Notes: generated by a model not told the origin, from the letters alone. A stretch of DNA of 64,000 nucleotides from Methylophaga sp. (GCA_011053005.1 DRHW01000020.1:62001-126000); one strand, 5' to 3'; shown: positions 1 to 10,853, counted from the first letter of the stretch. Made by a program: numbers and translations.

Positions 1-379
1 CCATCGATACAATATCAACTTCTTGTGGGCCCATTTGTCGAACACCAGTATCGCCTTTCATATCGGCACGTTTAACTTGGCCTGAAATAACCAGCAATGG
101 AACCGATTCAATCCATGCGCCAGCAACTGCGGTCAAGGTATTGAGAGCGCCGGGACCTGTTGTTACTAACGCAACACCTATTTTTTCGTTGACGCGTGCA
201 TAAGCTTCAGCTGCAATCGCCGCTGCTTGCTCATGATGACAAGGAATAAAATTAAGATCTTTATTTTGACCGAGTGCGTCCACCAAATGCATCGCACCAC
301 CGCCGGGTAATAAAAAAACGTCTTTAACGCCTAATTGAGCAATAGTGGCAAAAATATAATCCGCTACACGTTGTTTCAT
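1..379 (-). CDS. Thiamine pyrophosphate-dependent acetolactate synthase-like enzyme, N-terminal part (runs off window edge)
   Basis: Reverse-strand translation from ATG at 379: MKQRVADYIFATIAQLGVKDVFLLPGGGAMHLVDALGQ...HHEQAAAIAAEAYARV...VALVTTGPGALNTLTAVAGAWIESVPLLVISGQVKRADMKGDTGVRQMGPQEVDIVS; typical TPP-enzyme N domain; overlaps the stop of the next gene by 1 nt. Confidence 0.85.
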   Translation of the reverse strand, partial: MKQRVADYIFATIAQLGVKDVFLLPGGGAMHLVDALGQNKDLNFIPCHHEQAAAIAAEAYARVNEKIGVALVTTGPGALNTLTAVAGAWIESVPLLVISGQVKRADMKGDTGVRQMGPQEVDIVSM

Positions 380-1896
380 TACCACTCGACCTCTAACCAA
401 TCTGAACGGAATAACAAAGGTGTTTTCCGATTGTTATTATTGCTAATACGCTCATCATCATAATAGGAGTCACCTTGATGATCGGTGGTTGATATTTCAT
501 CAAACACCACACCCGTTTTAGTACTAAAGCTATGTTTAACACCGCGATCAACTGTCACCATATCTCCAGCTGATAATGTGCTTATCTCGCCTTTGAGATT
601 TAATTCCAGCTCACCATTTAAAATATTAAAGGTTTCTTCTTTTTTACTGTGAAAATGTAGCGGATGGCTTTGCCCCGGCAACATAACGATAATTTTCTTG
701 CAGTATTCCCTATTAATAATTTCTATCAGGGTAGCACCTGTTTCAGCAAAATTATCAATGCCATAGTGATGTGATATCTGACATTGTGCACCATCAGCAA
801 TGGTCACTTTTGCACTTCTTAATAATGCACTTACATCACGAAGAATCGACTGCACAGCAGGTCGAATATCTGAGCTATCTAATGCAGAGAATAAAACGGG
901 GTTATTTACAGATATCGCTTGTTCGACAATATATTGACTGTATTTCGATAAGTCATTGGCTAACAATTGTCCTTCTTGACTTGGGATAGCTAAGAAATAA
1001 TCATCTGGTTGCAAAATATCACCCACGATTAAATCACGTTTTGCAAATAGGCCTCGACGCAATGAGTTAAGGGTCGCCACTTCTTTCTCGGTGACCTCAA
1101 CGCGTTCATTGCTTAAACCTAATAACTCAAAACCTTGTTGTGCCGACGTTAGCCATGCTCTTACTTGTTCAGGATTAGCGGAGTAACCATTCAACTCACC
1201 GACCCCTACATGCTTTTCAAATAACTGCGCACCAAGTGCGATAGCCATTTTTACCGCTTCTGTTTCAGAAGGCGCTTCATGTGTTGAATAACCAATGGGA
1301 ATAGCAGGAAACGTTTTTTTAAGTAACGCGATTTGACCTAATTGCAAACGTTCTCTTGGTGTGGGATATTCACCGACACAATGCATAACGGCTAATGACT
1401 TACCGCGATGTTGAAAAAACTGCACCACTTTTTCAATTTCATCTAATCTCGCACCTGCCGTTGATGCAACTAATGGCAGTGACGACTTTGCAATACGTTC
1501 TAATAAAGGCCAGTCAGTCAACGAACAAGAAGCTATTTTTAAAACTTGAAAGCCGTGATTCTCAATCCATGACACCGATTCTTCATCAAATGGCGTACAC
1601 ATTGAAATAAAACCGGCCTCGTCCACCGCTTGTTTGAGTTGTAATAATTGTTGTTCATTTAACTCGGTATCACGAAAACGTTTTACGTATTTAATATCCT
1701 CACGATCTTTAAAGTCAGGATGAATAAAGGTATTTAAATTCCGGTATTGCAACTTGAAGGCAAATTGAAACGGAAAGTCATCACACACCGCTTTCATCTG
1801 CCGAATCACTTCTTTGCCATGTTCGACAGAACCTTGATGATTATTGGCTAATTCAAGTACAAATAAGTTGTTATAAAGCTCGTTATGTTTAGTCAT
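379..1896 (-). CDS. NeuB-family (N-acetylneuraminate synthase-like) protein with C-terminal cupin domain
   Basis: N-terminal LELANNHQGSVEHGKEVI..., FKLQYR, KIASCSLTDWPLL, GYSTHE, FEKHVGV motifs of NeuB; C-terminal LPGQSHPLHFHSKKEETFNILNGELEL cupin motif. Confidence 0.85.
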   Translation of the reverse strand: MTKHNELYNNLFVLELANNHQGSVEHGKEVIRQMKAVCDDFPFQFAFKLQYRNLNTFIHPDFKDREDIKYVKRFRDTELNEQQLLQLKQAVDEAGFISMCTPFDEESVSWIENHGFQVLKIASCSLTDWPLLERIAKSSLPLVASTAGARLDEIEKVVQFFQHRGKSLAVMHCVGEYPTPRERLQLGQIALLKKTFPAIPIGYSTHEAPSETEAVKMAIALGAQLFEKHVGVGELNGYSANPEQVRAWLTSAQQGFELLGLSNERVEVTEKEVATLNSLRRGLFAKRDLIVGDILQPDDYFLAIPSQEGQLLANDLSKYSQYIVEQAISVNNPVLFSALDSSDIRPAVQSILRDVSALLRSAKVTIADGAQCQISHHYGIDNFAETGATLIEIINREYCKKIIVMLPGQSHPLHFHSKKEETFNILNGELELNLKGEISTLSAGDMVTVDRGVKHSFSTKTGVVFDEISTTDHQGDSYYDDERISNNNNRKTPLLFRSDWLEVEW

Positions 1897-1897
1897 A

Positions 1898-3535
1898 TTA
1901 ACGTGTCAAATAGTCTGATAATGAATGTATTACATAGTCGATCATGTCGGTATCTAGCCCCGGAAATACGCCCAGCCAAAGTGTGTTATTCATCACTTGG
2001 TCTGTTTGTTGTAAATTCCCCGAGATGCGATAGTGCTGATCAAGCATATAAGGCTGCTTGGTCAAGTTACCACCAAACAATAATCGGCTGGCAATTTTTT
2101 TAGATTCAAGAAATTGGATGAGTTCATGGCGGGCATGACTTTTTAATGTAATCGCAAAACCAAACCACGATGGATTTGAATGTTGTTCGGGTTCAGGCAA
2201 TATCAGATAGTCTTGTAAATGAGCTAAGCCATGACGCAAACGATCGAAGTTATCTCGACGTTTTTGAATAAACTCAGGTAATCGTTCCAGTTGTGCCACC
2301 GCCACCGCCGCTTGCATATCGGTGATTTTTAAATTGTAGCCGAGATGTGAGTAAGTATATTTATGGTCATAACCACACGGCAACTCACCTAATTGATAAC
2401 TAAAGCGTTTTTTGCAGGTATTGTCATGACCTGGCTGACAAAAACAATCACGGCCCCAATCTCTAAATGATTCAATCAGCAGTTTCAATTTGCCATTATT
2501 GGTATAAACCGCACCGCCCTCACCCATCGTAATATGATGTGCCGGATAAAAACTTAACGTAGCAATATCACCAAAAGTGCCGACATGACGAGCAATATTG
2601 GCTGGAATAGTCTCACCACGATAATCGACCATATCCGTTGACGGTGTGTAAGTCGTGCCTAATGCATCACAACAATCTTCGATTATCCAGAGATTATGCT
2701 TTCTGGCAATGCGAATGACTTCATCAAGATTAAACGCATTACCCAATGTATGCGCCACCATAATGGCTTTGGTTTTATCTGTAATCGCAGCTTCAATCAG
2801 CGAGGTATCAATGTTGTAACTCGGTATCGCAATATCAATAAAGACCGGAATCAAACCATTTTGCAATATCGGATTGAGCGTGGTCGGAAAACCCGCCGCC
2901 ACGCTGATGACTTCATCGCCTTTTTTTAAGGCTCTTTCACCTAGCTTGGGTGATGTTAATGCCGTTAAAGCAAGTAGGTTTGCTGACGATCCTGAATTCG
3001 TCGTCAAAACATGTTTAACATTTAAAAATGCTGCCAATTGTGCTTCAAATAGGGTGTTAAAACGACCCGTTGTCAGCCAGCCATCTAAAGATGAATTAAC
3101 TAAATGTGTGAGTTCGCTGCCACCAAGCACTTTGCCTGAAACAGCTACGCTACTTTTGCCTTCTATAAAAGGTTTAGCTTTAAATTTTTCAGCGCTGTAA
3201 AGATCAACCTGTTTAAGCACATTTTCACGTAAAACCCGTTCTAATGCAGCAGGATTAAGCGTTGTCAGATGTTTGATAAAGACGGTTTGAGAGAGTTTGT
3301 ATTGTTTGGCTAAGTTTAAATAGATGACATTGGTCAAACCATTATCAGTAAAATCATCGGCAGATAATTTGATTTCTGTTGGTTTACTGGATGGTTGTTC
3401 TGCTGCAATAACAAAATCAACTTCACCGTCTTCATCAGGCGTCGTCAATACTAATGCTATTTTTGTAAATAACGGATCGCCATTATTGCCGATTGCAATA
3501 TGACAAATATCTCCTATTTCCAACTCATTTCTCAC
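1898..3535 (-). CDS. rfbH: RfbH-type CDP-4-keto-6-deoxyglucose 3-dehydrase (PLP/PMP, Fe-S) with an extra ~100-aa N-terminal PemK/MazF-like domain
   Basis: [109 protein letters not shown] are RfbH/DdhC hallmarks; N-terminus resembles the PemK/MazF fold. Confidence 0.88.
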   Translation of the reverse strand: MRNELEIGDICHIAIGNNGDPLFTKIALVLTTPDEDGEVDFVIAAEQPSSKPTEIKLSADDFTDNGLTNVIYLNLAKQYKLSQTVFIKHLTTLNPAALERVLRENVLKQVDLYSAEKFKAKPFIEGKSSVAVSGKVLGGSELTHLVNSSLDGWLTTGRFNTLFEAQLAAFLNVKHVLTTNSGSSANLLALTALTSPKLGERALKKGDEVISVAAGFPTTLNPILQNGLIPVFIDIAIPSYNIDTSLIEAAITDKTKAIMVAHTLGNAFNLDEVIRIARKHNLWIIEDCCDALGTTYTPSTDMVDYRGETIPANIARHVGTFGDIATLSFYPAHHITMGEGGAVYTNNGKLKLLIESFRDWGRDCFCQPGHDNTCKKRFSYQLGELPCGYDHKYTYSHLGYNLKITDMQAAVAVAQLERLPEFIQKRRDNFDRLRHGLAHLQDYLILPEPEQHSNPSWFGFAITLKSHARHELIQFLESKKIASRLLFGGNLTKQPYMLDQHYRISGNLQQTDQVMNNTLWLGVFPGLDTDMIDYVIHSLSDYLTR

Positions 3536-3602
3536 GCTAATATTTCTCTCTTTATTGCTTGCAGCTTTATTATTTTGATACGAAACAGTCTATTTTTATA
3601 AT

Positions 3603-4679
3603 TTAATGTTCAGCTGTATTGGTCAATAACCTGATTTGTTCAAGGCAAACCAGTTTCATATTATCGTTATTATCAAAATGCTTATACCATTTATCAATCT
3701 GATCTAATGATTGTGCTAAAGACCAACTTGGCGACCAGCCTAAATACTCATGTGCTTTAGTGCAATCTAGTTTTAATATATTGGCTTCATGTGGTTGCAG
3801 CTGATCATTAGTAGACCATGTAAAGGTTGGCCATCGTTGAGCGAAAAAGTCTGCAATCCAGCTGACCATTTGTTCACCTTCAGCTAGCGGGCCAAAATTC
3901 CATGCTTGAGCATAATTTTGACCGTGATTAAATAATTGTTCTGCCAATAATAAATAACCATGCAAAGGCTCTAAAACATGTTGCCATGGTCGTATGGCTT
4001 GTGGATATCGAATATTGAGTGGCTGATTGGCGTGTGATGCGGCAACAATATCGGGTATCAATCTATCTTCAGACCAATCACCACCACCGATGACATTACC
4101 AGCTCTAACAGAGGCAATCGCAGTTGAATTGGCTTCGGTAAAAAATGACCGTCGATAAGAATCAATCAGTAATTCAGCACAGGCTTTGCTACTACTATAA
4201 GGATCATGACCGCCTAATGGATCGGTTTCTTGATAAGCCTGATGGTGTTCTTTATTGTCGTAACACTTATCTGTCGTCACCATAATCGCGGCTTTCACAC
4301 TGTCAGATGAACGTAATGTTTCGAGAATATTTAATGTACCCATCACATTGGTCTGATAGGTTGCTATCGGATCAATATAGGAATAACGCACTAACGCTTG
4401 TGCCGCTAGGTGAATCACTATGTCAGGCTGACATTGCTGAAATACTTTATTCACCAACGCTAAATCACGAATATCGCCAATGATCGATGTCATGCCATCG
4501 GCCACATTGGCTACATCAAATAAATTAGGCTCAGTGTTTGGTGCTAACGATAAACCGGTCACTTGTGCGCCGAGTTGTTGCAACCAAAGTGACAACCAGC
4601 TGCCTTTAAAACCAGTATGCCCTGTAATTAATACTTTTTTGCCTTGCCAAAAACTTGCAACACTCACCAATTCTTCCAC
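3603..4679 (-). CDS. rfbG: CDP-glucose 4,6-dehydratase
   Basis: SDR motif GKKVLITGHTGFKGSWLSLWLQQLGAQVTGLSL, TDKCYDNKE, YSSSKACAELLIDSYRRSFF. Confidence 0.92.
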   Translation of the reverse strand: MEELVSVASFWQGKKVLITGHTGFKGSWLSLWLQQLGAQVTGLSLAPNTEPNLFDVANVADGMTSIIGDIRDLALVNKVFQQCQPDIVIHLAAQALVRYSYIDPIATYQTNVMGTLNILETLRSSDSVKAAIMVTTDKCYDNKEHHQAYQETDPLGGHDPYSSSKACAELLIDSYRRSFFTEANSTAIASVRAGNVIGGGDWSEDRLIPDIVAASHANQPLNIRYPQAIRPWQHVLEPLHGYLLLAEQLFNHGQNYAQAWNFGPLAEGEQMVSWIADFFAQRWPTFTWSTNDQLQPHEANILKLDCTKAHEYLGWSPSWSLAQSLDQIDKWYKHFDNNDNMKLVCLEQIRLLTNTAEH

Positions 4680-5434
4680 GGAGCATTACCTGTTGCCCAT
4701 AGACGTTCAAGATATTGCTTATCTCGCAAGGTATCCATCGGTTGCCAAAAACCTTCATGTTTAAAAACCGATAATTGACCTTCTGAAGCTAAACGCTCAA
4801 GCGGATAATGTTCCCAACTGGTGTGATCATTATCAATATAGTCGAGCACTTTGGGCGACAACACAAAAAAACCACCACTCACCAAACCGCCTTCTCCGCT
4901 CGGCTTTTCTTGAAAAGCAGCAACCTTATCGCCTTGAATGCCCAAAGCACCAAATTTTGCTTGTGGATGTACCGCCGTTACCGTTGCTAATGTATTTTGC
5001 TGGCGATGAAAGTCAATACTGGCACTGATATCAACATTACCGACACCATCACCATAGGTTAAACAAAAGAATTCTTCATCTTTAACATAATCGGCGACAC
5101 GCTTTAATCGACCGCCCGTCATGCTGTCATCGCCAGTGTTTACTAATGTAACCATCCAAGGTTCTGCATGATTTTCATGAACGTGCATTTCATTATTTTT
5201 CATATCAAACGTGACATCAGACATATGTAAAAAATAATTAGAGAAATATTCTTTTATGAGATAGCCTTTATAACCACAACAAATAATGAATTCGTTGACG
5301 CCATGACTAGAGTAAAGCTTAAGGATATGCCATAAAATCGGCTTGCCACCAATCTCGATCATCGGCTTAGGCTTCAAAATTGTTTCTTCACTAATTCGCG
5401 TGCCCAAACCACCCGCCAGTATGACCGCTTTCAT
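4664..5434 (-). CDS. rfbF: Glucose-1-phosphate cytidylyltransferase
   Basis: MKAVILAGGLGTRISEETILKPKPMIEIGGKPILWHILKLYSSHGVNEFIICCGYKG nucleotidyltransferase signature; overlaps rfbG by 16 bp. Confidence 0.93.
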   Translation of the reverse strand: MKAVILAGGLGTRISEETILKPKPMIEIGGKPILWHILKLYSSHGVNEFIICCGYKGYLIKEYFSNYFLHMSDVTFDMKNNEMHVHENHAEPWMVTLVNTGDDSMTGGRLKRVADYVKDEEFFCLTYGDGVGNVDISASIDFHRQQNTLATVTAVHPQAKFGALGIQGDKVAAFQEKPSGEGGLVSGGFFVLSPKVLDYIDNDHTSWEHYPLERLASEGQLSVFKHEGFWQPMDTLRDKQYLERLWATGNAPWKNW

Positions 5435-5469
5435 TTTTTAAGCCTTAGCAATATAGATCCTGAAGTCTG

Positions 5470-6393
5470 TCATAAGTAGTTGAACAATGACAAGCCCTGA
5501 ACCTTAATAAAAGTCTGTTGCGCCGCTTCTAGCCCTGTTTTTTGCAAACTCAATCGTGAAATCGCTTCAGCATAATCAAGATCCTGTACTTGCGATAACA
5601 TGTTTTCCATATTGAATTTAATACCATCATTCACATCACGTTGCTGATCAATCGCATTTAATCGCGTACCCACTCGCGTTCTTGCACCCAATATGGCATC
5701 TAAACCATTATCGATATTGCCTAAGATATCGCCATTGACTGACGCTGTGCCGACGGTATTGGCGTTTAAATCATTCACGAAATTATTAATCGTTTGAAAG
5801 ATTGATTGTGAACCACTCACATCATTATTCGCCACAAAGACTTTGTTACCAGGCTCATTAATTTCTACTGAGTAGCCTTCACCCACCCGAATATTACGTT
5901 GGCCATCACCAGCGCCGGGTGATGTTGGAAGATAATTAAAAGGCGGTGTGCTTGCAAACGCTTCAGTATCGGTCTCATAGCCAGAGAAAACCTGTTCACC
6001 ATTCACATCTGTTGTATTGGCAAGACCTAACATCGCTTTATTGAGCTGATCAATTTGTTCGGCAATCGCTTTACGCGATTCTGCATTATTCGTATCTGAT
6101 AAACCCTGTACCGCAAGTACACGTATGCTTTGCAAAATATCACTCGCACTCGACATCAGTCCTTCACTGACCGACAGTTTATTTTCGGCTTTATCAGCAT
6201 TATCTAAATATTGCTGTGATAAATTTATTTGACGTTGTAAATCTAAAACTTTAATCGCAGCAACCGGATCATCAGACGGACTCTGAATTCGCTTACCCGT
6301 AGTAATTTGTAGTTGTGTCTTTCCTAAATCACTTTGCTGTTGCAACATAAGGTTAAGGCTTTGCTGACTACTATAATTGGTCGATATACGCAT
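5470..6393 (-). CDS. flgL: Flagellar hook-associated protein 3
   Basis: MRISTNYSSQQSLNLMLQQQSDLGKTQLQITTGKRIQSPSDDPVAA flagellin-like N-terminus, C-terminal LSLQKTGLEAAQQTFIKVQGLSLFNYL; follows flgK. Confidence 0.93.
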   Translation of the reverse strand: MRISTNYSSQQSLNLMLQQQSDLGKTQLQITTGKRIQSPSDDPVAAIKVLDLQRQINLSQQYLDNADKAENKLSVSEGLMSSASDILQSIRVLAVQGLSDTNNAESRKAIAEQIDQLNKAMLGLANTTDVNGEQVFSGYETDTEAFASTPPFNYLPTSPGAGDGQRNIRVGEGYSVEINEPGNKVFVANNDVSGSQSIFQTINNFVNDLNANTVGTASVNGDILGNIDNGLDAILGARTRVGTRLNAIDQQRDVNDGIKFNMENMLSQVQDLDYAEAISRLSLQKTGLEAAQQTFIKVQGLSLFNYL

Positions 6394-6405
6394 ATTATCG
6401 TTCCT

Positions 6406-7806
6406 TTAAAATGCATTAATCAGTGAATTAAACACCGTATTAGACACCGTTATGATTTGTGATGCGGCTTGATAAGCTTGTTGATACTTAATTAAATTGG
6501 CCGCTTCTTCATCTAAGTTCACACCTGCAACGCTATCTGCTTTTAATTTCACTTGGTTCAACAAACCTTGTTGGGTTTGTTGACCGATATCAGCTTGATG
6601 CGTTTTTGTTGCAACCTTGGCAACTAACACGCCATAAGAACTCGCAAATGTCTGTGTGCCACCCGCCATCGTTTTAACTGTTTGTAAGTCTGCTAATTTT
6701 AGAATATTTTCATTATTGCCCACAGCAGCACTTGTCGACGAGGATGCTGCAATTTTCTTTGGATCGGTCATCACCACCTTAATCGCGCTGGCATATTGAT
6801 CAGGTGGAACGGCAGATAAATCACCAAAGAATAAATTAGCAGGACTTGTCGCGGCATTGCCATCTAAATCTACACCGGCTAAATTTTGCGTATTAAATGC
6901 ATCAGCCATTGAAAAGGCTAACTGATTTAATTCAGCACGCGCCGGATCGATAACTTCTGTTCTGACCTGAAATGCTCCCCCTATTGTTCCGCCTGTTAGT
7001 TGTGCAGAAATATCAATGCCGCCAGGCCCATAACCAACTTTACTTCTTGGTGGCGATGAAGAATTATCAGGAATAACACTTAGTTTTATTGCCCCAACGC
7101 CAGTTACGATGGCTTGGCCAGTACCGATGAACACATTCAGTGAGCCACTGTCTTCTTTAACCGTCGATATTGAGACGTATTTGGAAAGATCATTAATCAA
7201 CTTATCGCGCTGATCTAATAAGTCATTAGGTGCGCCACCGCTTGAAGATGTATTTGTCACAATGGCTCTGTTTAAATCTGCGATCCCTTGGGCAATAACA
7301 TTAATATCGGATACGCCACCAGCAATAGCATCGTCGACTTGGCTATCAAAATTTTTCATTTGTTGATCAAGTACATTAAAGCGCTTAGCTAACACTTCAC
7401 CTTGCGAGATCATCACTTCACGTGCAGCAATCGAAGTCGGATCATTAGCCACTTCGTGAACCGCATTAAAAAATTCTTCCATGCCGGTATTGAGGCCGAG
7501 TTGAGGTGAGCCTAATAAATCATCCGCTTGTCGGGCAAAGGATAAATAAGTCGCTTGCTGCGATTCTTGAGACGTATACGTTCGCACCTGATCAACGAGA
7601 AAACTATCCATTAAACGTTCGATGCTATTGATCTGAACGCCAGAGCCATAATAGTTGTTACCATTATTGGTCGCTAGTTGCGTGCCTAACAACGCACGTT
7701 GTCGGCTATAGCCTTCCGTATTCACATTACTGATATTGTGACTGGTTGTAGTCAAAGCGCCCTGCGATGTCAGCAATGCTGATGTACCAATATTTAACAT
7801 GCTCAT
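6406..7806 (-). CDS. flgK: Flagellar hook-associated protein 1
   Basis: MSMLNIGTSALLTSQGALTTTSHNISNVNTEGYSRQRA, C-terminal GVNLDEEAANLIKYQQAYQAASQIITVSNTVFNSLINAF. Confidence 0.95.
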   Translation of the reverse strand: MSMLNIGTSALLTSQGALTTTSHNISNVNTEGYSRQRALLGTQLATNNGNNYYGSGVQINSIERLMDSFLVDQVRTYTSQESQQATYLSFARQADDLLGSPQLGLNTGMEEFFNAVHEVANDPTSIAAREVMISQGEVLAKRFNVLDQQMKNFDSQVDDAIAGGVSDINVIAQGIADLNRAIVTNTSSSGGAPNDLLDQRDKLINDLSKYVSISTVKEDSGSLNVFIGTGQAIVTGVGAIKLSVIPDNSSSPPRSKVGYGPGGIDISAQLTGGTIGGAFQVRTEVIDPARAELNQLAFSMADAFNTQNLAGVDLDGNAATSPANLFFGDLSAVPPDQYASAIKVVMTDPKKIAASSSTSAAVGNNENILKLADLQTVKTMAGGTQTFASSYGVLVAKVATKTHQADIGQQTQQGLLNQVKLKADSVAGVNLDEEAANLIKYQQAYQAASQIITVSNTVFNSLINAF

Positions 7807-7842
7807 TTTAAAGCCCTCTATCCGTCAATTTACCGACGGTAA

Positions 7843-8823
7843 TCATGAATTCTCTGGCATTTGCCAGATTTGTGCCAATGTCGAACTATTCATAATGCGT
7901 TTAATTTTATCGGCATAATCAGGATCGGTGGCATAACCTGCTTTATGTAAACCTTCAATAAAGCGTTCTGGATTATGTGTTTGTTTTAATGCATTTTGAT
8001 AACGTGGCTGGGTTTGTAGAAAATCAACATAATCATTAAAACTATCTTGATAACTCTCGTACGACCTAAACTGCGCCTGCTCTTTAACGGCCACACCATT
8101 ACGATATTCCATCGTACCCTTAGTCGTTTGATCTCCCTGCCAACGGCTATCTGCCTTGATATTAAATAAATTATGACTAGAGCGACCATTAGACTTATCG
8201 ATAATATGCTGTCCCCAGCCCGTTTCTAATGCTGCTTGCGACAAGATAACTTCGGGCGTCACACCAATTCGTTGTGCCGCTTGTGTAGCCATAGGTAATA
8301 ATTGTTGAACAAAACTTTCTGGTGAATCGAAGATAAAGTTTCTGTTCCTGGTCGATGTACGAATTTCAGTACCATCAATATCCGAGCTAGGTTTTGCATA
8401 CATAATTTTCTGATATAAAGCAGGATTTTCAATAGACTGCTGCAAGGCAGGTCTAACCGGTACCGTATCCATATCGTAAGATTGTGCTTCACCATTGGTA
8501 TTGATTTTAGAATTAAGTTGGCCGCCGAGTTGACGAACAATGACTTCTTTCAAACCCAGACCGCCTTTAGAAGAAAGATCCATCGCTAATTGTTGATCAG
8601 ACATATCTCGATACATATCACTTTGAGATGAATCAAAAATCCCTTCACCCAGACTAGCTTGACGCATGCCTTTTAACATCATGCCGACAAACAACGACTC
8701 AAACTGACCCGCAACTTGCTCTAAAGTATCTTTATCTTTTTGATCAATATTTGCCGAACGGCGCAGTTCAGCAAGTCCATTAAAGTCGACGGCTGTTTGG
8801 GTAATGTGTGTATTCAATGTCAT
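7843..8823 (-). CDS. flgJ: Flagellar rod assembly protein / peptidoglycan hydrolase
   Basis: N-terminal rod-binding domain (FESLFVGMMLKGMRQASLGEG), C-terminal glucosaminidase domain (SQAALETGWGQHI...SHNLFNIKAD). Confidence 0.95.
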   Translation of the reverse strand: MTLNTHITQTAVDFNGLAELRRSANIDQKDKDTLEQVAGQFESLFVGMMLKGMRQASLGEGIFDSSQSDMYRDMSDQQLAMDLSSKGGLGLKEVIVRQLGGQLNSKINTNGEAQSYDMDTVPVRPALQQSIENPALYQKIMYAKPSSDIDGTEIRTSTRNRNFIFDSPESFVQQLLPMATQAAQRIGVTPEVILSQAALETGWGQHIIDKSNGRSSHNLFNIKADSRWQGDQTTKGTMEYRNGVAVKEQAQFRSYESYQDSFNDYVDFLQTQPRYQNALKQTHNPERFIEGLHKAGYATDPDYADKIKRIMNSSTLAQIWQMPENS

Positions 8824-8905
8824 GATTTATCTTCCTCCATTACCTTGCGTGATGACTTATCGCAGCTTGCGATATGACATTCACACAGGCAATAGCAAAT
8901 ACTCA

Positions 8906-10006
8906 TCAGATAACAATCAATTCAGCACGCAAAGCACCGGCTTGTTTTAAAGCTTCTAATATCGCCACTAAATCACCCGGTGCAGCACCGACTTGATTCA
9001 CCGCTTTTACAATATCTTCAAGCGACACACCGGCATTAAATAGAAACATTCGACTATCTTCAGCCGTCACATTGATATCAAAATTAGGCGAAATAACCGT
9101 CTGACCATTTGATAATGCATTGGGTTGGCTGACATCCGTATTGGCTGAAATAGTGACTGATAGATTACCGTGAGTAACTGCTGCCGGGCTTACACGCACA
9201 TGCTGACCAATGACAATGGTTCCAGTTCGTGAATTGACCACAATTTTAGCCGCTGCTTCACCCGGACTAAGTTCAAGGTTTTCAACCAATGATAAAAAAG
9301 GCACACGCTGACTAGGATCACGAGGTGCATTAACACTAATAGAAGACGCATCCACTGAGCGCGCAGTCCCTTTGCCTAATGTATGATTGATTGAATCTGC
9401 TAAACGACTTGCCGTTGTAAAATCAGGTTGATGTAAATTCAACACAATTTGATCACCGACATTAAAAGCATTACCAACAGCACGTTCTACTGTTGCACCA
9501 TTTGGAATTCGACCAGCGCTTGGAATATTGACCGTAATGCGTGAACCATCACTGGCCTCAGCACCAAAACCACCAACCACAAGATTACCTTGTGCCATCG
9601 CATAAATCTGACCATCGGCACCTTTTAATGGTGTCATAATCAAACTACCGCCACGTAAGCTCTTAGAATCGCCTAACGATGACACGGTGACATCGATGGT
9701 TTGGCCCGGTTTAACAAAAGGCGGTAAATCGGTATGAACAGTTACTGCTGCTACATTTTTACTTTTTGGATCAATGCCTGGCGGTAGCGTCACCCCCAGT
9801 TCACGCAACATATTGCGTAAGCTTTGTCCGGTAAATTTTGTCTTATCACCCGTGCCATCTAAACCAACAACTAAACCGTAACCGACCAATTGGTTAGAGC
9901 GTACTCCAGCAATTGAGGCCAAATCTTTAATTCGTTCCGCTGATGCGATCTGGCAAAGAGTCAACATGGTGACGGTCATTAATACTGTTTTAATATTCAT
10001 TTTCAT
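8906..10006 (-). CDS. flgI: Flagellar P-ring protein
   Basis: [32 protein letters not shown]...[16 protein letters not shown]-terminal [15 protein letters not shown]. Confidence 0.97.
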   Translation of the reverse strand: MKMNIKTVLMTVTMLTLCQIASAERIKDLASIAGVRSNQLVGYGLVVGLDGTGDKTKFTGQSLRNMLRELGVTLPPGIDPKSKNVAAVTVHTDLPPFVKPGQTIDVTVSSLGDSKSLRGGSLIMTPLKGADGQIYAMAQGNLVVGGFGAEASDGSRITVNIPSAGRIPNGATVERAVGNAFNVGDQIVLNLHQPDFTTASRLADSINHTLGKGTARSVDASSISVNAPRDPSQRVPFLSLVENLELSPGEAAAKIVVNSRTGTIVIGQHVRVSPAAVTHGNLSVTISANTDVSQPNALSNGQTVISPNFDINVTAEDSRMFLFNAGVSLEDIVKAVNQVGAAPGDLVAILEALKQAGALRAELIVI

Positions 10007-10011
10007 TCCCC

Positions 10012-10719
10012 TTAAAACGGCATCAATGCACTAATGAAAAAGCGACTCAACCACCCCATCACATTGCCATCATTGGTAGGACCGTCACCAACATACGACA
10101 TTTGAACATCAGCAATTCGTTTCGATGAAATCGAATTCGTCGAATCAATATCACGAGGGCTAATCATGCCGCCGATTCGCAAGTATTCATTGCCTTGATT
10201 AATCGTCATCACTTTTTCACCGCGAATAATCATATTGCCATTAGGCAATACCTCGACCACCGATACACTAATATCACCACTCAATTTATTTTCTAAATCG
10301 CTGTCGCCCGAACCATCAAAATCAGACTCTGAACCAGCACTAAATGATAAATCGTTATTATTGTTACTCGCCAAAGGCAATATGCCAGGTGCATTGAATT
10401 GCACACCAGAGCCTAAAATAGTCGGCGATGCAATGTCGTTACTGTTTGATTTTTTAACCGTTGTAGCAGATGTTTTTTCGGCAGATGTTTTTTCGTCTAA
10501 TTTGACCGTCAAAATATCGCCAACACGACGCGCACGATAATCTTCATAAAATGAAACATTATTTGCTACATTAAAAATCGCGCCATCTGTATTCGGATGT
10601 TCTGGTAGTGCTACTGGCCTTACGGCAGCATAAGCAGGGTCGCGTTTGACCTCAGTGGTTGTACAAGCGCTCAGTAATATCAAACTGCTGAGTGCCAAAA
10701 ATCGTATCAAAAATGACAT
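10012..10719 (-). CDS. flgH: Flagellar L-ring lipoprotein
   Basis: Lipobox [34 protein letters not shown]; adjacent to flgI. Confidence 0.95.
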   Translation of the reverse strand: MSFLIRFLALSSLILLSACTTTEVKRDPAYAAVRPVALPEHPNTDGAIFNVANNVSFYEDYRARRVGDILTVKLDEKTSAEKTSATTVKKSNSNDIASPTILGSGVQFNAPGILPLASNNNNDLSFSAGSESDFDGSGDSDLENKLSGDISVSVVEVLPNGNMIIRGEKVMTINQGNEYLRIGGMISPRDIDSTNSISSKRIADVQMSYVGDGPTNDGNVMGWLSRFFISALMPF

Positions 10720-10853
10720 GATAACTCTCCCAAATAGCTATGTTGTTTTAGCCAATGCAGAGTTTATGCCAAGATATTATTATGGCTTTGCTTATTTTGT
10801 TTATCATTTAAATTAGATGAATATCGCTATTAAAACCTCATCTATTTCCAAGC

